Positions 6,652-12,976 of a stretch of DNA of 13,192 nucleotides are shown one piece after another (position 1 is the first letter of the stretch; every line of letters starts with the position of its first letter). Source of the DNA: JBOGWP01 sp050693875 (GTDB lineage: Bacteria > Actinomycetota > CADDZG01 > JAHWKV01 > JBOGWP01); NCBI GenBank assembly GCA_050693875.1, contig JBOGWP010000211.1, positions 1 to 13,192 of the forward strand, given 5' to 3'. Under the pieces are notes generated by a model, which did not search any database, was not told the origin of the DNA, and saw only the letters and a list, made by a program, of their open reading frames with translations. The position numbers and the translations under genes are program-made.

Positions 6652-7797
6652 ATGGCTGACGACCGCAACGACGACGGCCCCGCCCCCGAGGTCGGCACGA
6701 CCATGCCGACGAAGGGACAGGGATGGTCGGGGCGCGACAAGGACGGCGGCGGCCCCGCCGTGAAGGAGAGGCGCCGCAGGCCCAAGCCCCCTTCCATGGG
6801 GACGGGTGTGGCGAAGCCGGAGGTCGAGCGCTTCGGTGAGGTCGAGGTCGACGAGCGATTCGAAGACATGGACGATCCGCTCCGCGACATCCCGGACGAC
6901 GCCGACGTGGACGCGGAGGGGCTGGTCAAGGATTCGAAGATCCACGACATCCTCAACCGGCTCGACCGCGAGCTCGTCGCGCTCAACGTCGTCAAGGCGC
7001 GGATCCGAGAGCTGTCGGCCCTGCTCCTCATCGACCGTCTTCGCCGGCAGATCAAGTTGGAGTCCGACGTTCCGACGCTCCACATGACCTTCACCGGCAA
7101 TCCCGGAACGGGCAAGACCACCGTCGCCAGCAGGATGGGCGAGATCCTCTTCAAGCTCGGCTACGTCCGGAAGGGGCACCTCATCACGGCCAGCCGGGAC
7201 GATCTCGTCGGCCAGTACGTCGGGCACACCGCACCGAAGACCCGTGAGGTGCTGAAGCGGGCGATGGGGGGCGTGCTCTTCATCGACGAGGCGTACATGA
7301 TCTACCGGCTCGACAACGAGCGTGACTACGGCCAGGAGACGGTCGAGATGCTCCTGCAGGTGATGGAGAACCAGCGTCAGGACCTCGTCGTGATCTTCGC
7401 CGGGTACAAGGACCGGATGGAGCGCTTCTTCAACGACGTGCCGGGCCTGTCGTCCCGGGTGGCGCACCACCTGGACTTCCCGGACTACGACCTGGAGGAG
7501 CTGCTCGATATCGGCCAGCTGATGCTCGAGACGCAGCGCTACCGACTCTCCGGCGATGGCGAGAAGGCATTCCGCGAGTACATCGAGAAGCGGATGGAGC
7601 AGCCCCGCTTCGCCAACGCCCGGAGCGTGCGGAACGCCCTCGAGCGGGCGAGGATGCGCCAGGCGGTGCGCCTCTTCAATGCCGCGGAGAAGGGAAGGAA
7701 GCTGACCAAGGCGGACCTGGTGACGATCGAGGCCGAGGACATCTACAAGAGCCGGGTCTTCGAGCAGGACGCCGAGGGCATCAGACTGGGCGACTGA
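6652..7797 (+). CDS. cbbX: Red-type RuBisCO activase CbbX, with long N-terminal extension
   Basis: AAA+ ATPase that remodels red-type RuBisCO by engaging the large-subunit C-terminus and releasing inhibitory sugar phosphates. 381 aa; typical CbbX is about 300. Core from about residue 95: DILNRLDRELVALNVVKARI, HMTFTGNPGTGKTT with Walker A GNPGTGKT (149-156), RKGHLITASRDDLVGQYVGH containing the pore-loop YVG-type motif, Walker B LFIDEAY (209-215), ERDYGQETVEMLLQVMEN, FAGYKDRM (sensor 1 region) and FANARSVRNALERARMRQA (sensor 2). Residues 1 to about 90 are charged and low-complexity, with an RRRRPKPP patch followed by an acidic Asp/Glu stretch, and look disordered. ATG 6652 has AAGGAAGG about 7 nt upstream. 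Last gene of the operon, followed by a strong hairpin. Confidence 0.96.
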   Translation: MADDRNDDGPAPEVGTTMPTKGQGWSGRDKDGGGPAVKERRRRPKPPSMGTGVAKPEVERFGEVEVDERFEDMDDPLRDIPDDADVDAEGLVKDSKIHDILNRLDRELVALNVVKARIRELSALLLIDRLRRQIKLESDVPTLHMTFTGNPGTGKTTVASRMGEILFKLGYVRKGHLITASRDDLVGQYVGHTAPKTREVLKRAMGGVLFIDEAYMIYRLDNERDYGQETVEMLLQVMENQRQDLVVIFAGYKDRMERFFNDVPGLSSRVAHHLDFPDYDLEELLDIGQLMLETQRYRLSGDGEKAFREYIEKRMEQPRFANARSVRNALERARMRQAVRLFNAAEKGRKLTKADLVTIEAEDIYKSRVFEQDAEGIRLGD

Positions 7798-7815
7798 CCG
7801 ACGCGAACTGCGACG

Positions 7816-7850
7816 GCGCCGGGCCCTCGGGGGCCCGGCGCTGTTGGTTT
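7816..7850 (+). terminator. Intrinsic terminator of the rbcL-rbcS-cbbX operon
   Basis: Perfect 11-bp GC stem GCGCCGGGCCC (7816-7826) and GGGCCCGGCGC (7831-7841) with a TCGG loop, followed by the T-rich tail TGTTGGTTT. It starts 19 nt after the cbbX stop codon. Confidence 0.85.
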
Positions 7851-7952
7851 GTCGAGGGTCCGTTCCTTCGGTCGGCCCGGGGCAGCCTTTGCCCGCAACG
7901 CCGACGCGGACCAACGCCCAGCCCCGCCCGGCATGCCAGCCGGGCCGGCGGG

Positions 7953-8636
7953 TCAGGAGGCCCGCCGCTGCTGGTCTTCGAGGAAACGCTCGACGAGCCC
8001 CCGGATCACGACCGCCATCGAAAAGCCGTGCTCCTTGCACCACTCCTTCAGCCGGCGGTGCTGCTCCTCCGCGAGCCTGACCGGGACCATTTGCCGCCCC
8101 GAGGCGGCCGCGGGGGGCATACGGAAGACCTCCGGCTGGGGCGCCAGAATGTGGACCAGATGGGCGGCGGCCTCCCGGTCGGCCAATCCCTCGACGGCCA
8201 TCTGGATCTCCTCCTCGGAGAGGCCCCCGCGCTGCGCCGCCGCCGCACGGTCCAGGCCTTCGCCGAACAGCCGGAGGATGTCGGCTTCTCGGGGGGAGAC
8301 CGAGGGGAGCCGGGCCAGAACGAGGAGGTTGAGCCTGACGGCCTCCACGGGCAGGCCGAGGCGTTCCGCGACCTCGTCGTGCGAGTGTCCGGCCCCGAGG
8401 AGCTCAACGCTTCGCAACTCGAGCGGACCGACGCTCGCGGGGACGAACGAGTGCGGCTGCCTTCGGCCCGTGAGCACGTCGGGAGGGGGCGAAGGCACCA
8501 GAGTGGAGCCGGTGGCCAGCAGGCCCCGGCCGACCAGGTGCTCGAGCACCGCATCGCGCTCGCGGTCGGGAAGCTGGAGCACCGCCTTCACCAGGAGCCG
8601 GGCAACGCGGTCCGGATCGGACGTCGGGCGGGCCAC
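7953..8636 (-). CDS. Putative transcription regulator with C-terminal ribbon-helix-helix
   Basis: 227 aa. The C-terminus (about residues 181-222) reads QMVPVRLAEEQHRRLKEWCK then GFSMAVVIRGLVERFL, the strand-helix-helix pattern of Arc/CopG ribbon-helix-helix proteins. The middle has two helix-turn-helix-like segments: HSHDEVAERLGLPVEAVRLN (85-104) and SPREADILRLFGEGL (114-128) followed by AQRGGLSEEEIQMAVEGL, which recalls LuxR/sigma region 4 type helices. The start is GTG 8636, with a near-perfect GGAGGTGA ribosome site 4 nt upstream. A perfect palindrome sits just before that site, suggesting autoregulation. It is divergent from the CaX antiporter gene (132 nt between starts), which it may also control. 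No exact family is recognised; the RHH call is good, the HTH calls are moderate. Confidence 0.7.
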   Translation of the reverse strand: MARPTSDPDRVARLLVKAVLQLPDRERDAVLEHLVGRGLLATGSTLVPSPPPDVLTGRRQPHSFVPASVGPLELRSVELLGAGHSHDEVAERLGLPVEAVRLNLLVLARLPSVSPREADILRLFGEGLDRAAAAQRGGLSEEEIQMAVEGLADREAAAHLVHILAPQPEVFRMPPAAASGRQMVPVRLAEEQHRRLKEWCKEHGFSMAVVIRGLVERFLEDQQRRAS

Positions 8637-8657
8637 GCTATCACCTCCGAAATTCGG

Positions 8658-8675
8658 GATATCGTGAACGATATC
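8658..8675. promoter_or_regulatory. Perfect 18-nt palindromic operator candidate
   Basis: GATATCGT-GA-ACGATATC has 8-nt arms and a 2-nt centre, flanked by GC-rich DNA. It lies 22 nt before the GTG of the RHH regulator and about 93 nt before the divergent antiporter start. The symmetry suits a homodimeric regulator; the adjacent RHH protein is the obvious candidate ligand, but that is inference. Confidence 0.6.
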
Positions 8676-8756
8676 TCCGCGAGCCCGGACGTCAACACCC
8701 GCCCACGTTTCTCCCCTCGGCGACGACGAGCTACCAACCGGACGCCTCCGCGCGGG

Positions 8757-8768
8757 TAGGCTCCGGCC
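8757..8768 (+). promoter_or_regulatory. Candidate leaderless -10 element of the antiporter gene
   Basis: TAGGCT (8757-8762, TANNNT type) ends 6 nt before the GTG start and there is no Shine-Dalgarno sequence, which fits a leaderless transcript. The same hexamer with nearly the same spacing precedes the gene at 959-1510. No good -35 is visible. Confidence 0.5.
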
Positions 8769-9863
8769 GTGCCGACACGACAAGAGCCGGCCGAGCGCGA
8801 CCGCCGGTCGCTTCTGAAGCCCAGCCTCAACTGGCTGCTGGCCCTCATCCCGGTTTCGGTTGGGGCCGAGGTTGCCCATGCCGAGGTGCTGGTCTTCGTC
8901 AGCGCCGCCGGCGCCATCCTGCCGCTCGCCGGAATCATCGGGCGTTCCACCGAGCAGATCGCCGCGCACGCAGGCCCCCGCCTCGGCGGATTCCTGAACG
9001 CCACGTTCGGCAACGTCGCCGAGCTGATCATCTCGGTCTTCCTCATCCTCGACGACGAGATCGAGGTGGTGAAGGCCTCCCTCACCGGCTCGATCCTCGG
9101 CAACCTGCTTCTCGTGCTGGGGCTCTCGTTCTTCGTCGGGGGCTTGCGGCACCGGGAGCAGCGCTACAACGCCCAGGCAGCCGGGGTCCACTCCACCTCG
9201 CTCGCCCTGGCCGTCCTCGGCCTGCTGATGCCGGCGCTCTTCGTCCTCACCACCGGCGAGCGCGACTTCCTCCATCGCGAGGTGGTGAGCGGCGTCGTCG
9301 CAGGGCTGCTGATCCTTCTCTACATCGGGGCCCTGCTCTTCATGATGGTCACCCACCAGGACCTGTTCCGAACCCAGCACGAGGCCGAGGCGCACTGGTC
9401 GCTGCGCAGGGCCGTGACGATCCTCGTCGGGGCGACTGCGTTCGTCGCGCTCGAATCCGAGTTCCTCGTCGGGGCGCTGGATCCGGCGATCGAGCGGCTC
9501 GGGCTGTCGAAGTTCTTCGTGGGCCTCATCGTCGTGCCCATCGTCGGCAACGCCGCCGAGCACGGCTCCGCGGTGCTGTTTGCCGCCCGGAACAAGCTCG
9601 ACATCACTCTCGAGATCGCGACCGGTTCGTCGACGCAGATCGCCCTCTTCGTCGCCCCCGCCCTCGTGTTCATCAGCCTGGCGGTGGGGCATCCGATGGA
9701 CTTCATCTTCACGCCGTTCGAGATTGCCGCCGTGGGCGTGTCGAGCCTGATCGCGACCCTTATCTCCCTCGACGGCAAGAGCAACTGGCTCGAGGGGGCG
9801 CAGCTCATGGCCGCCTATCTGATCGTCGCCATCTCCTTCTTCTTCGTCACCGCTCCCTCGTGA
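8769..9863 (+). CDS. Ca2+/cation-proton antiporter, CaX/ChaA family
   Basis: Integral membrane exchanger of the CaX family that exports Ca2+ (or another cation) against protons. 364 aa from GTG 8769, with about 11 hydrophobic segments after a charged cytosolic N-terminus (first 18 residues). The two signature repeats are present. The c-1 region is GGFLNATFGNVAELIISVF (residues 73-91, Glu85). The c-2 region is VVPIVGNAAEHGSAVLFAA (about 256-274, Glu264, His265). A hydrophilic loop around residue 200 (THQDLFRTQHEAEAHW) separates the two halves. The stop overlaps the start of the next gene by 4 nt (GTGA), so the two are co-transcribed. Ion specificity cannot be read from the sequence. Its placement between the RuBisCO and hydrogenase blocks has no obvious metabolic reason. 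Confidence 0.92.
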   Translation: MPTRQEPAERDRRSLLKPSLNWLLALIPVSVGAEVAHAEVLVFVSAAGAILPLAGIIGRSTEQIAAHAGPRLGGFLNATFGNVAELIISVFLILDDEIEVVKASLTGSILGNLLLVLGLSFFVGGLRHREQRYNAQAAGVHSTSLALAVLGLLMPALFVLTTGERDFLHREVVSGVVAGLLILLYIGALLFMMVTHQDLFRTQHEAEAHWSLRRAVTILVGATAFVALESEFLVGALDPAIERLGLSKFFVGLIVVPIVGNAAEHGSAVLFAARNKLDITLEIATGSSTQIALFVAPALVFISLAVGHPMDFIFTPFEIAAVGVSSLIATLISLDGKSNWLEGAQLMAAYLIVAISFFFVTAPS

Positions 9864-10639
9864 CCGGACCCGGGGCGGACCCGAGGCTGCGCTGGGCCCG
9901 TGTCATCGCCCTCGAGATCGGCGATCTGCTCCTCTCCCGATTTCGAACCGGCGTCGGGGCGGAGCGGAAGGACAAGGGCATCGTCACCGAGCTCGACTGG
10001 GCCGCCGAGGCGAGGATCCTCGAGGCGCTCGAGCAGGCGTTCCCCGGCGACGGCGCGGCGTCGGAGGAGGGGAGCCGGCTCGAGCCCGCCGAGGGCGGGA
10101 TGCGCTGGATCGTCGATCCCCTGGACGGAACGACGAACTACGTCGTCGGCCTCCCGACCTTCGCCGTGGCCCTCTGCTGCCTCGACGCCGACGGGCCGCT
10201 GCTCGCAGTGGTGCACGCGCCGGCCCTGGGCGAGACCTTCACGGCGGTGCGCGGTGCGGGGGCGCACGGGCGGGATCGCCTGGCGGTGAGCGGAACGAGC
10301 GAGATCGGCGACGCCGTCTTCCTCGTGAACAAGGCCTACCACCCCGCGGATGAGCTCTGGGACCTGGCGGGCAGCCTGATGGGACGCGTGCGCGCCTTCC
10401 GCACCTTCGGTTGCGTCAGCCTCGATCTCGCGCTCGTCGCCGCGGGACGCGCCGACGGCGTGGTCATGCTGTCGACGGACCCCTGGGATACCGCCGCCGG
10501 AATCCTCCTGATCGAGGAAGCCGGGGGACGCGTGACAGATCTCGAAGGTGACCCGGCGCACACCGGAGCGCGCGGGATCGTGGCGGCGAACCCCGCGCTT
10601 GCCGATCAGGCCCTCTCGCTCGTCTCGACCGGGCGGTAG
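9860..10639 (+). CDS. Inositol-monophosphatase-family sugar phosphatase
   Basis: 259-aa Mg2+-dependent, Li+-sensitive-type phosphatase. The family metal and catalytic sites are all present: SEEG with E69/E70, WIVDPLDGTTN (residues 83-93, D86, D89, T91), and DPWDTAAGILLIEEAGG with D207 and D210. The family hydrolyses inositol-1-phosphate, but relatives use fructose-1,6-bisphosphate, histidinol phosphate or 3'-phosphoadenosine 5'-phosphate, and the substrate cannot be assigned from these motifs. Because no other fructose bisphosphatase is in this CO2-fixation region, an FBPase role is worth considering. GTG 9860 overlaps the antiporter stop by 4 nt, indicating translational coupling. The gene is convergent with the 77-aa protein gene, with 23 nt between their stops. 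Confidence 0.9.
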   Translation: MTGPGADPRLRWARVIALEIGDLLLSRFRTGVGAERKDKGIVTELDWAAEARILEALEQAFPGDGAASEEGSRLEPAEGGMRWIVDPLDGTTNYVVGLPTFAVALCCLDADGPLLAVVHAPALGETFTAVRGAGAHGRDRLAVSGTSEIGDAVFLVNKAYHPADELWDLAGSLMGRVRAFRTFGCVSLDLALVAAGRADGVVMLSTDPWDTAAGILLIEEAGGRVTDLEGDPAHTGARGIVAANPALADQALSLVSTGR

Positions 10640-10651
10640 GGCACCTCCTGC

Positions 10652-10680
10652 AGGGCCGGCCCTCAGCGCGTGGGGCGCTG
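10652..10680. terminator. Hairpins between convergent genes
   Basis: A 12-nt perfect palindrome AGGGCCGGCCCT (10652-10663) is followed by CAGCGC-GTGGG-GCGCTG (10664-10680). Both lie at the junction of the phosphatase gene (+) and the 77-aa gene (-), and the second overlaps the 3' end of the latter. Neither has a T tract; termination is plausible only. Confidence 0.35.
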
Positions 10681-10896
10681 GACGGTCGAGATGATCGTTC
10701 TCGACCTGACGTCGTGCCGGCCCATCGCCCCGTCTTCAGGGATGGCGGCGTCCTCCTGGGTGCAAAGGCACGACCCGTCCGGCAGGTAGTGGGCCGGGTC
10801 GAGCCTGGACCTGGGGCACCGGCGCACCGCATCCATCGAGAGGGTCCGGTTGACCGTGTGGTACAGACTCGACAGCCGATCGTACTGTGGGCTCAT
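10663..10896 (-). CDS. Small Cys-containing protein downstream of the hydrogenase large subunit
   Basis: 77 aa, no recognised family. ATG 10896 has a good AGGAGGGAG ribosome site about 8 nt upstream and begins 33 nt after the hydrogenase stop on the same strand, so it is probably in the same operon. The central segment RRCPRSRLDPAHYLPDGSC then LC has three Cys (C27, C43, C45) and a His, compatible with metal binding or a redox role. The last third is polar and Arg-rich. There is no signal peptide or membrane helix. It could be a hydrogenase accessory or electron-transfer partner; this is inferred only from position and the Cys residues. It is too small and has too few Cys for an iron-sulfur small subunit. 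Confidence 0.6.
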   Translation of the reverse strand: MSPQYDRLSSLYHTVNRTLSMDAVRRCPRSRLDPAHYLPDGSCLCTQEDAAIPEDGAMGRHDVRSRTIISTVQRPTR

Positions 10897-10929
10897 CTGC
10901 GCGCTCCCTCCTTGTGGCTCTTCTCCCGA

Positions 10930-12636
10930 TCAGTGGACGGCACAGTTCATGCATGGGTCGAAGGAGTGGATGACCCGAAGCGCGTCGATGCCCGTGAGAG
11001 ATCCGTCGTCGCCGGGCACCTCCATGATCGGGCTTCCCACGAGCGCCTCCTCGAGGGGTCCGAGCTTGCCCGACGCGTCCCGCGGCGAGACATTCCACGT
11101 GCTCGGACCGAGGATCTGGTAGCCGGTCATCCGGCCCTTGTCCATGCGGACCCAGTGCACGTTCATGCCGCGGCCCGACTCCCACAGTCCAACCCCGGCC
11201 GAGGGCCCCTTCTTCACCTTGAAGGACACGTGCCGGTCGACCTCGCCCGTGCGGGTCAGCTCGAAGCCGCGCAGCAGCGAGATCGCCGCGCACAGGCCGG
11301 CAAAGGCGATGCCGTAGGCGTCGGCGCGCAGGCGCTCGAGGGCGTTGGCGCGATCGGGGATCCTCCACTCGACCACCATCTCCGGGTACATGTTCAGCGG
11401 CACGAGAATGCGGACGCTCTTGCCAGTCGACTCGATGAACTCGTTCGGGGGAAGGTCGTTTCGCAGCGCCGTGAGCCACAGCCGGCCGAGCGGGGTGCTC
11501 TCGACCACCTCACCTCGCCACCGCGGCGCCGTCGACCAGGAATACGAGCCGTTCGGATCGGCGGGTGCCGGCTTCGGGATTGTCCGCTTGGACCAGGGGT
11601 GGCCCGAGGGGAGGCTCGCCCCGACCGGGTCGACCCCACCCGACGCCTCCCAGCGCTCATAGAAGGAGTGGGAGACGTCCTCCTCGATCCCGTTATGGAC
11701 GTCGCTCAGACTCTCCGTGACGAGCTGCCCGTTCACCATCACGCCGGGGCCGGCCAGCCGACGGCGACCGGTCTCGTCGAGAGCCCCAAACGCGTTGCTG
11801 GCACGGACGTCGTCCCAGCATCCGGCGTGGATGAAGCTCGTCGGGCGCGTCCCGAGGTCCATGAAGCGCGGATCCGCCTCGTAGAGGAAGTCGATGAGGT
11901 CGTCCCACAGCGCCACGACCTCCTTCACGTAGTCGACGGACAGGTAGATGCGGGTGAAGTACTCGGTGAAGGTCCCGATGGAGAGGGTCTGGGTGAGGCC
12001 GCCGGGAATGAGCACCGACGGGTGCGGATACTTGCCGTAGAGGAGGTTGATCATCTGCTGGACCCGCCGGCCCGCCGGGATGGTCTCCGTCCAGTACCGG
12101 CCGGAGGCCGGAATCAGCCCCTCCATCAGCTCGCCGATGGTCTTGTAGCCGTGGATCGCCGCGCCGGGGGCACGGGTCGAGGCCGCCCGCCGCCACAGAC
12201 GGGGTGAGGTGCGCTGGACGACCGGGGCACAGTAGTCGGGGGCGGCGCGCACCGCCAGATGGGCGGCGTGGATCCAGATGGCCTCCGTGGCGGTTGCGAT
12301 CGACCGCATGGCGCTCGCCATCGGGGGGACCTCCATGCCCCACGCCATCTCGAGCGCCATCGACGACGTGGTCATATGGACGGCCCCGCACCAGCCGCAC
12401 GCCCGGGACGTGACCATGAGAGCGTCGCGGGGGTCCCGGCCGCTGACGATGTTCTCGTACCCGCGGAAGAGATTGCCCAGGGCATAGGCGTTGGTGATCA
12501 ACCCGTCGTCGACCTCGACCTTCACTCCCAGCGACCCGCCGACGCGGGTGACCGGGTTGATCGACATGAGACGCGGTCCGGCAGGCGCGTCGGTGCGCGC
12601 CCGGCGTTCCTTCGTCGTGGTGGCCGTCGGAGTCAT
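10930..12636 (-). CDS. hhyL: [NiFe]-hydrogenase large subunit, group 1 (Hhy/1h- or 1l-like)
   Basis: 568-aa catalytic subunit carrying the NiFe(CN)2CO site for H2 oxidation. The Ni ligands are intact. The L1 motif is SRACGWCGAVH with C80, C83 and H87, matching RxCGxCxxxH. The L2 motif is DPCMNCAVH with C562 and C565. The gene ends exactly at that His, so the usual C-terminal peptide removed by the maturation protease is absent. The N-terminal motif reads NPVTRVGGSLG where most hydrogenases have TRxEGHL. Segments such as HGYKTIGELM, PHPSVLIPGGLTQT, SFIHAGCWDD, IPKP followed by SYSW, and STWNVSPRDASG resemble high-affinity actinobacterial Hhy large subunits as I recall them. ATG 12636 has AGGAGG 6 nt upstream. 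No small subunit lies on either side within the window. Subgroup needs a tree. Confidence 0.92.
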   Translation of the reverse strand: MTPTATTTKERRARTDAPAGPRLMSINPVTRVGGSLGVKVEVDDGLITNAYALGNLFRGYENIVSGRDPRDALMVTSRACGWCGAVHMTTSSMALEMAWGMEVPPMASAMRSIATATEAIWIHAAHLAVRAAPDYCAPVVQRTSPRLWRRAASTRAPGAAIHGYKTIGELMEGLIPASGRYWTETIPAGRRVQQMINLLYGKYPHPSVLIPGGLTQTLSIGTFTEYFTRIYLSVDYVKEVVALWDDLIDFLYEADPRFMDLGTRPTSFIHAGCWDDVRASNAFGALDETGRRRLAGPGVMVNGQLVTESLSDVHNGIEEDVSHSFYERWEASGGVDPVGASLPSGHPWSKRTIPKPAPADPNGSYSWSTAPRWRGEVVESTPLGRLWLTALRNDLPPNEFIESTGKSVRILVPLNMYPEMVVEWRIPDRANALERLRADAYGIAFAGLCAAISLLRGFELTRTGEVDRHVSFKVKKGPSAGVGLWESGRGMNVHWVRMDKGRMTGYQILGPSTWNVSPRDASGKLGPLEEALVGSPIMEVPGDDGSLTGIDALRVIHSFDPCMNCAVH

Positions 12637-12876
12637 CCAATGCCTCCTCGTGGTTGGCAGCGAGAACAGTTAGGCAGCAATATCCAGGGTGAGCTCATCC
12701 GGTGCAAGAGATGGAAAACGCACCTATGTAGTCGTAGAGACTGTGCAAAACTCCACCTAGATGCAGGTACACCAGCCAGGAGAAACAGCGCTATAGCAGC
12801 GCGACATATAGGTGGAGAAATGCGCGGAAAAGTCACCGTGAGCGATCGGGGCCGGTCAAACAGGCCTTGCGCCGCG
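12637..12876. promoter_or_regulatory. Divergent hydrogenase/CBS control region of lower G+C
   Basis: No convincing gene is seen. By eye, 12660-12835 is close to half G+C, clearly below the rest of the window. It contains a perfect 9-nt inverted repeat CTCCACCTA (12751-12759) / TAGGTGGAG (12809-12817) with a 49-nt spacer. CACCTA occurs again at 12721-12726, GCTATAGC is a palindrome at 12790-12797, and AGTC-GTAGA-GACT is a small hairpin at about 12730-12742. These could be regulator sites for the hydrogenase operon, a structured leader, or remnants of a small mobile element. The hydrogenase ribosome site AGGAGG is at its left end. Confidence 0.5.
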
Positions 12877-12972
12877 GTCGCCCGCCGTCCGACAATGCGG
12901 GTCGCCCGCCGTCCGACAATGCGGGTCGCCCGCCGTCCGACAATGCGGGTCGCCCGCCGTCCGACAATGCGG
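12877..12972. repeat. Four perfect tandem copies of a 24-nt unit
   Basis: Copies at 12877-12900, 12901-12924, 12925-12948 and 12949-12972 are identical. The unit begins GTCGCCCGCC and ends GACAATGCGG. Each can pair CCCGC with GCGGG around an 11-nt loop, and each carries GACAAT, a -10-like hexamer. The array stops 4 nt before the ATG of the CBS gene. There are no spacers, so it is not a CRISPR array. Confidence 0.95.
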
Positions 12973-12976
12973 GTTG

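Noticed and set aside
7953..9692. 579-codon minus-strand frame joining the RHH regulator to the antisense of the antiporter gene
   Set aside because: Only the last 228 codons are real: a GTG with GGAGGTGA marks the start at 8636, and the upstream part is antisense to a clear CaX protein.
10714..12207. 497-codon plus-strand frame opposite the hydrogenase
   Set aside because: Antisense shadow of a gene with intact Ni-binding motifs; the translation is low-complexity Arg/Val/His-rich.
12633..12836. 67-aa minus-strand frame ending in ATGA overlap with the hydrogenase start
   Set aside because: The hydrophobic N-terminus looks signal-like, but third codon positions are not GC-rich as in neighbouring genes, it spans the inverted repeat, and the overlap coincides with the hydrogenase ribosome site.
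12877..12972. CRISPR array
   Set aside because: The 24-nt units are contiguous and identical with no spacers, and no cas gene is present.
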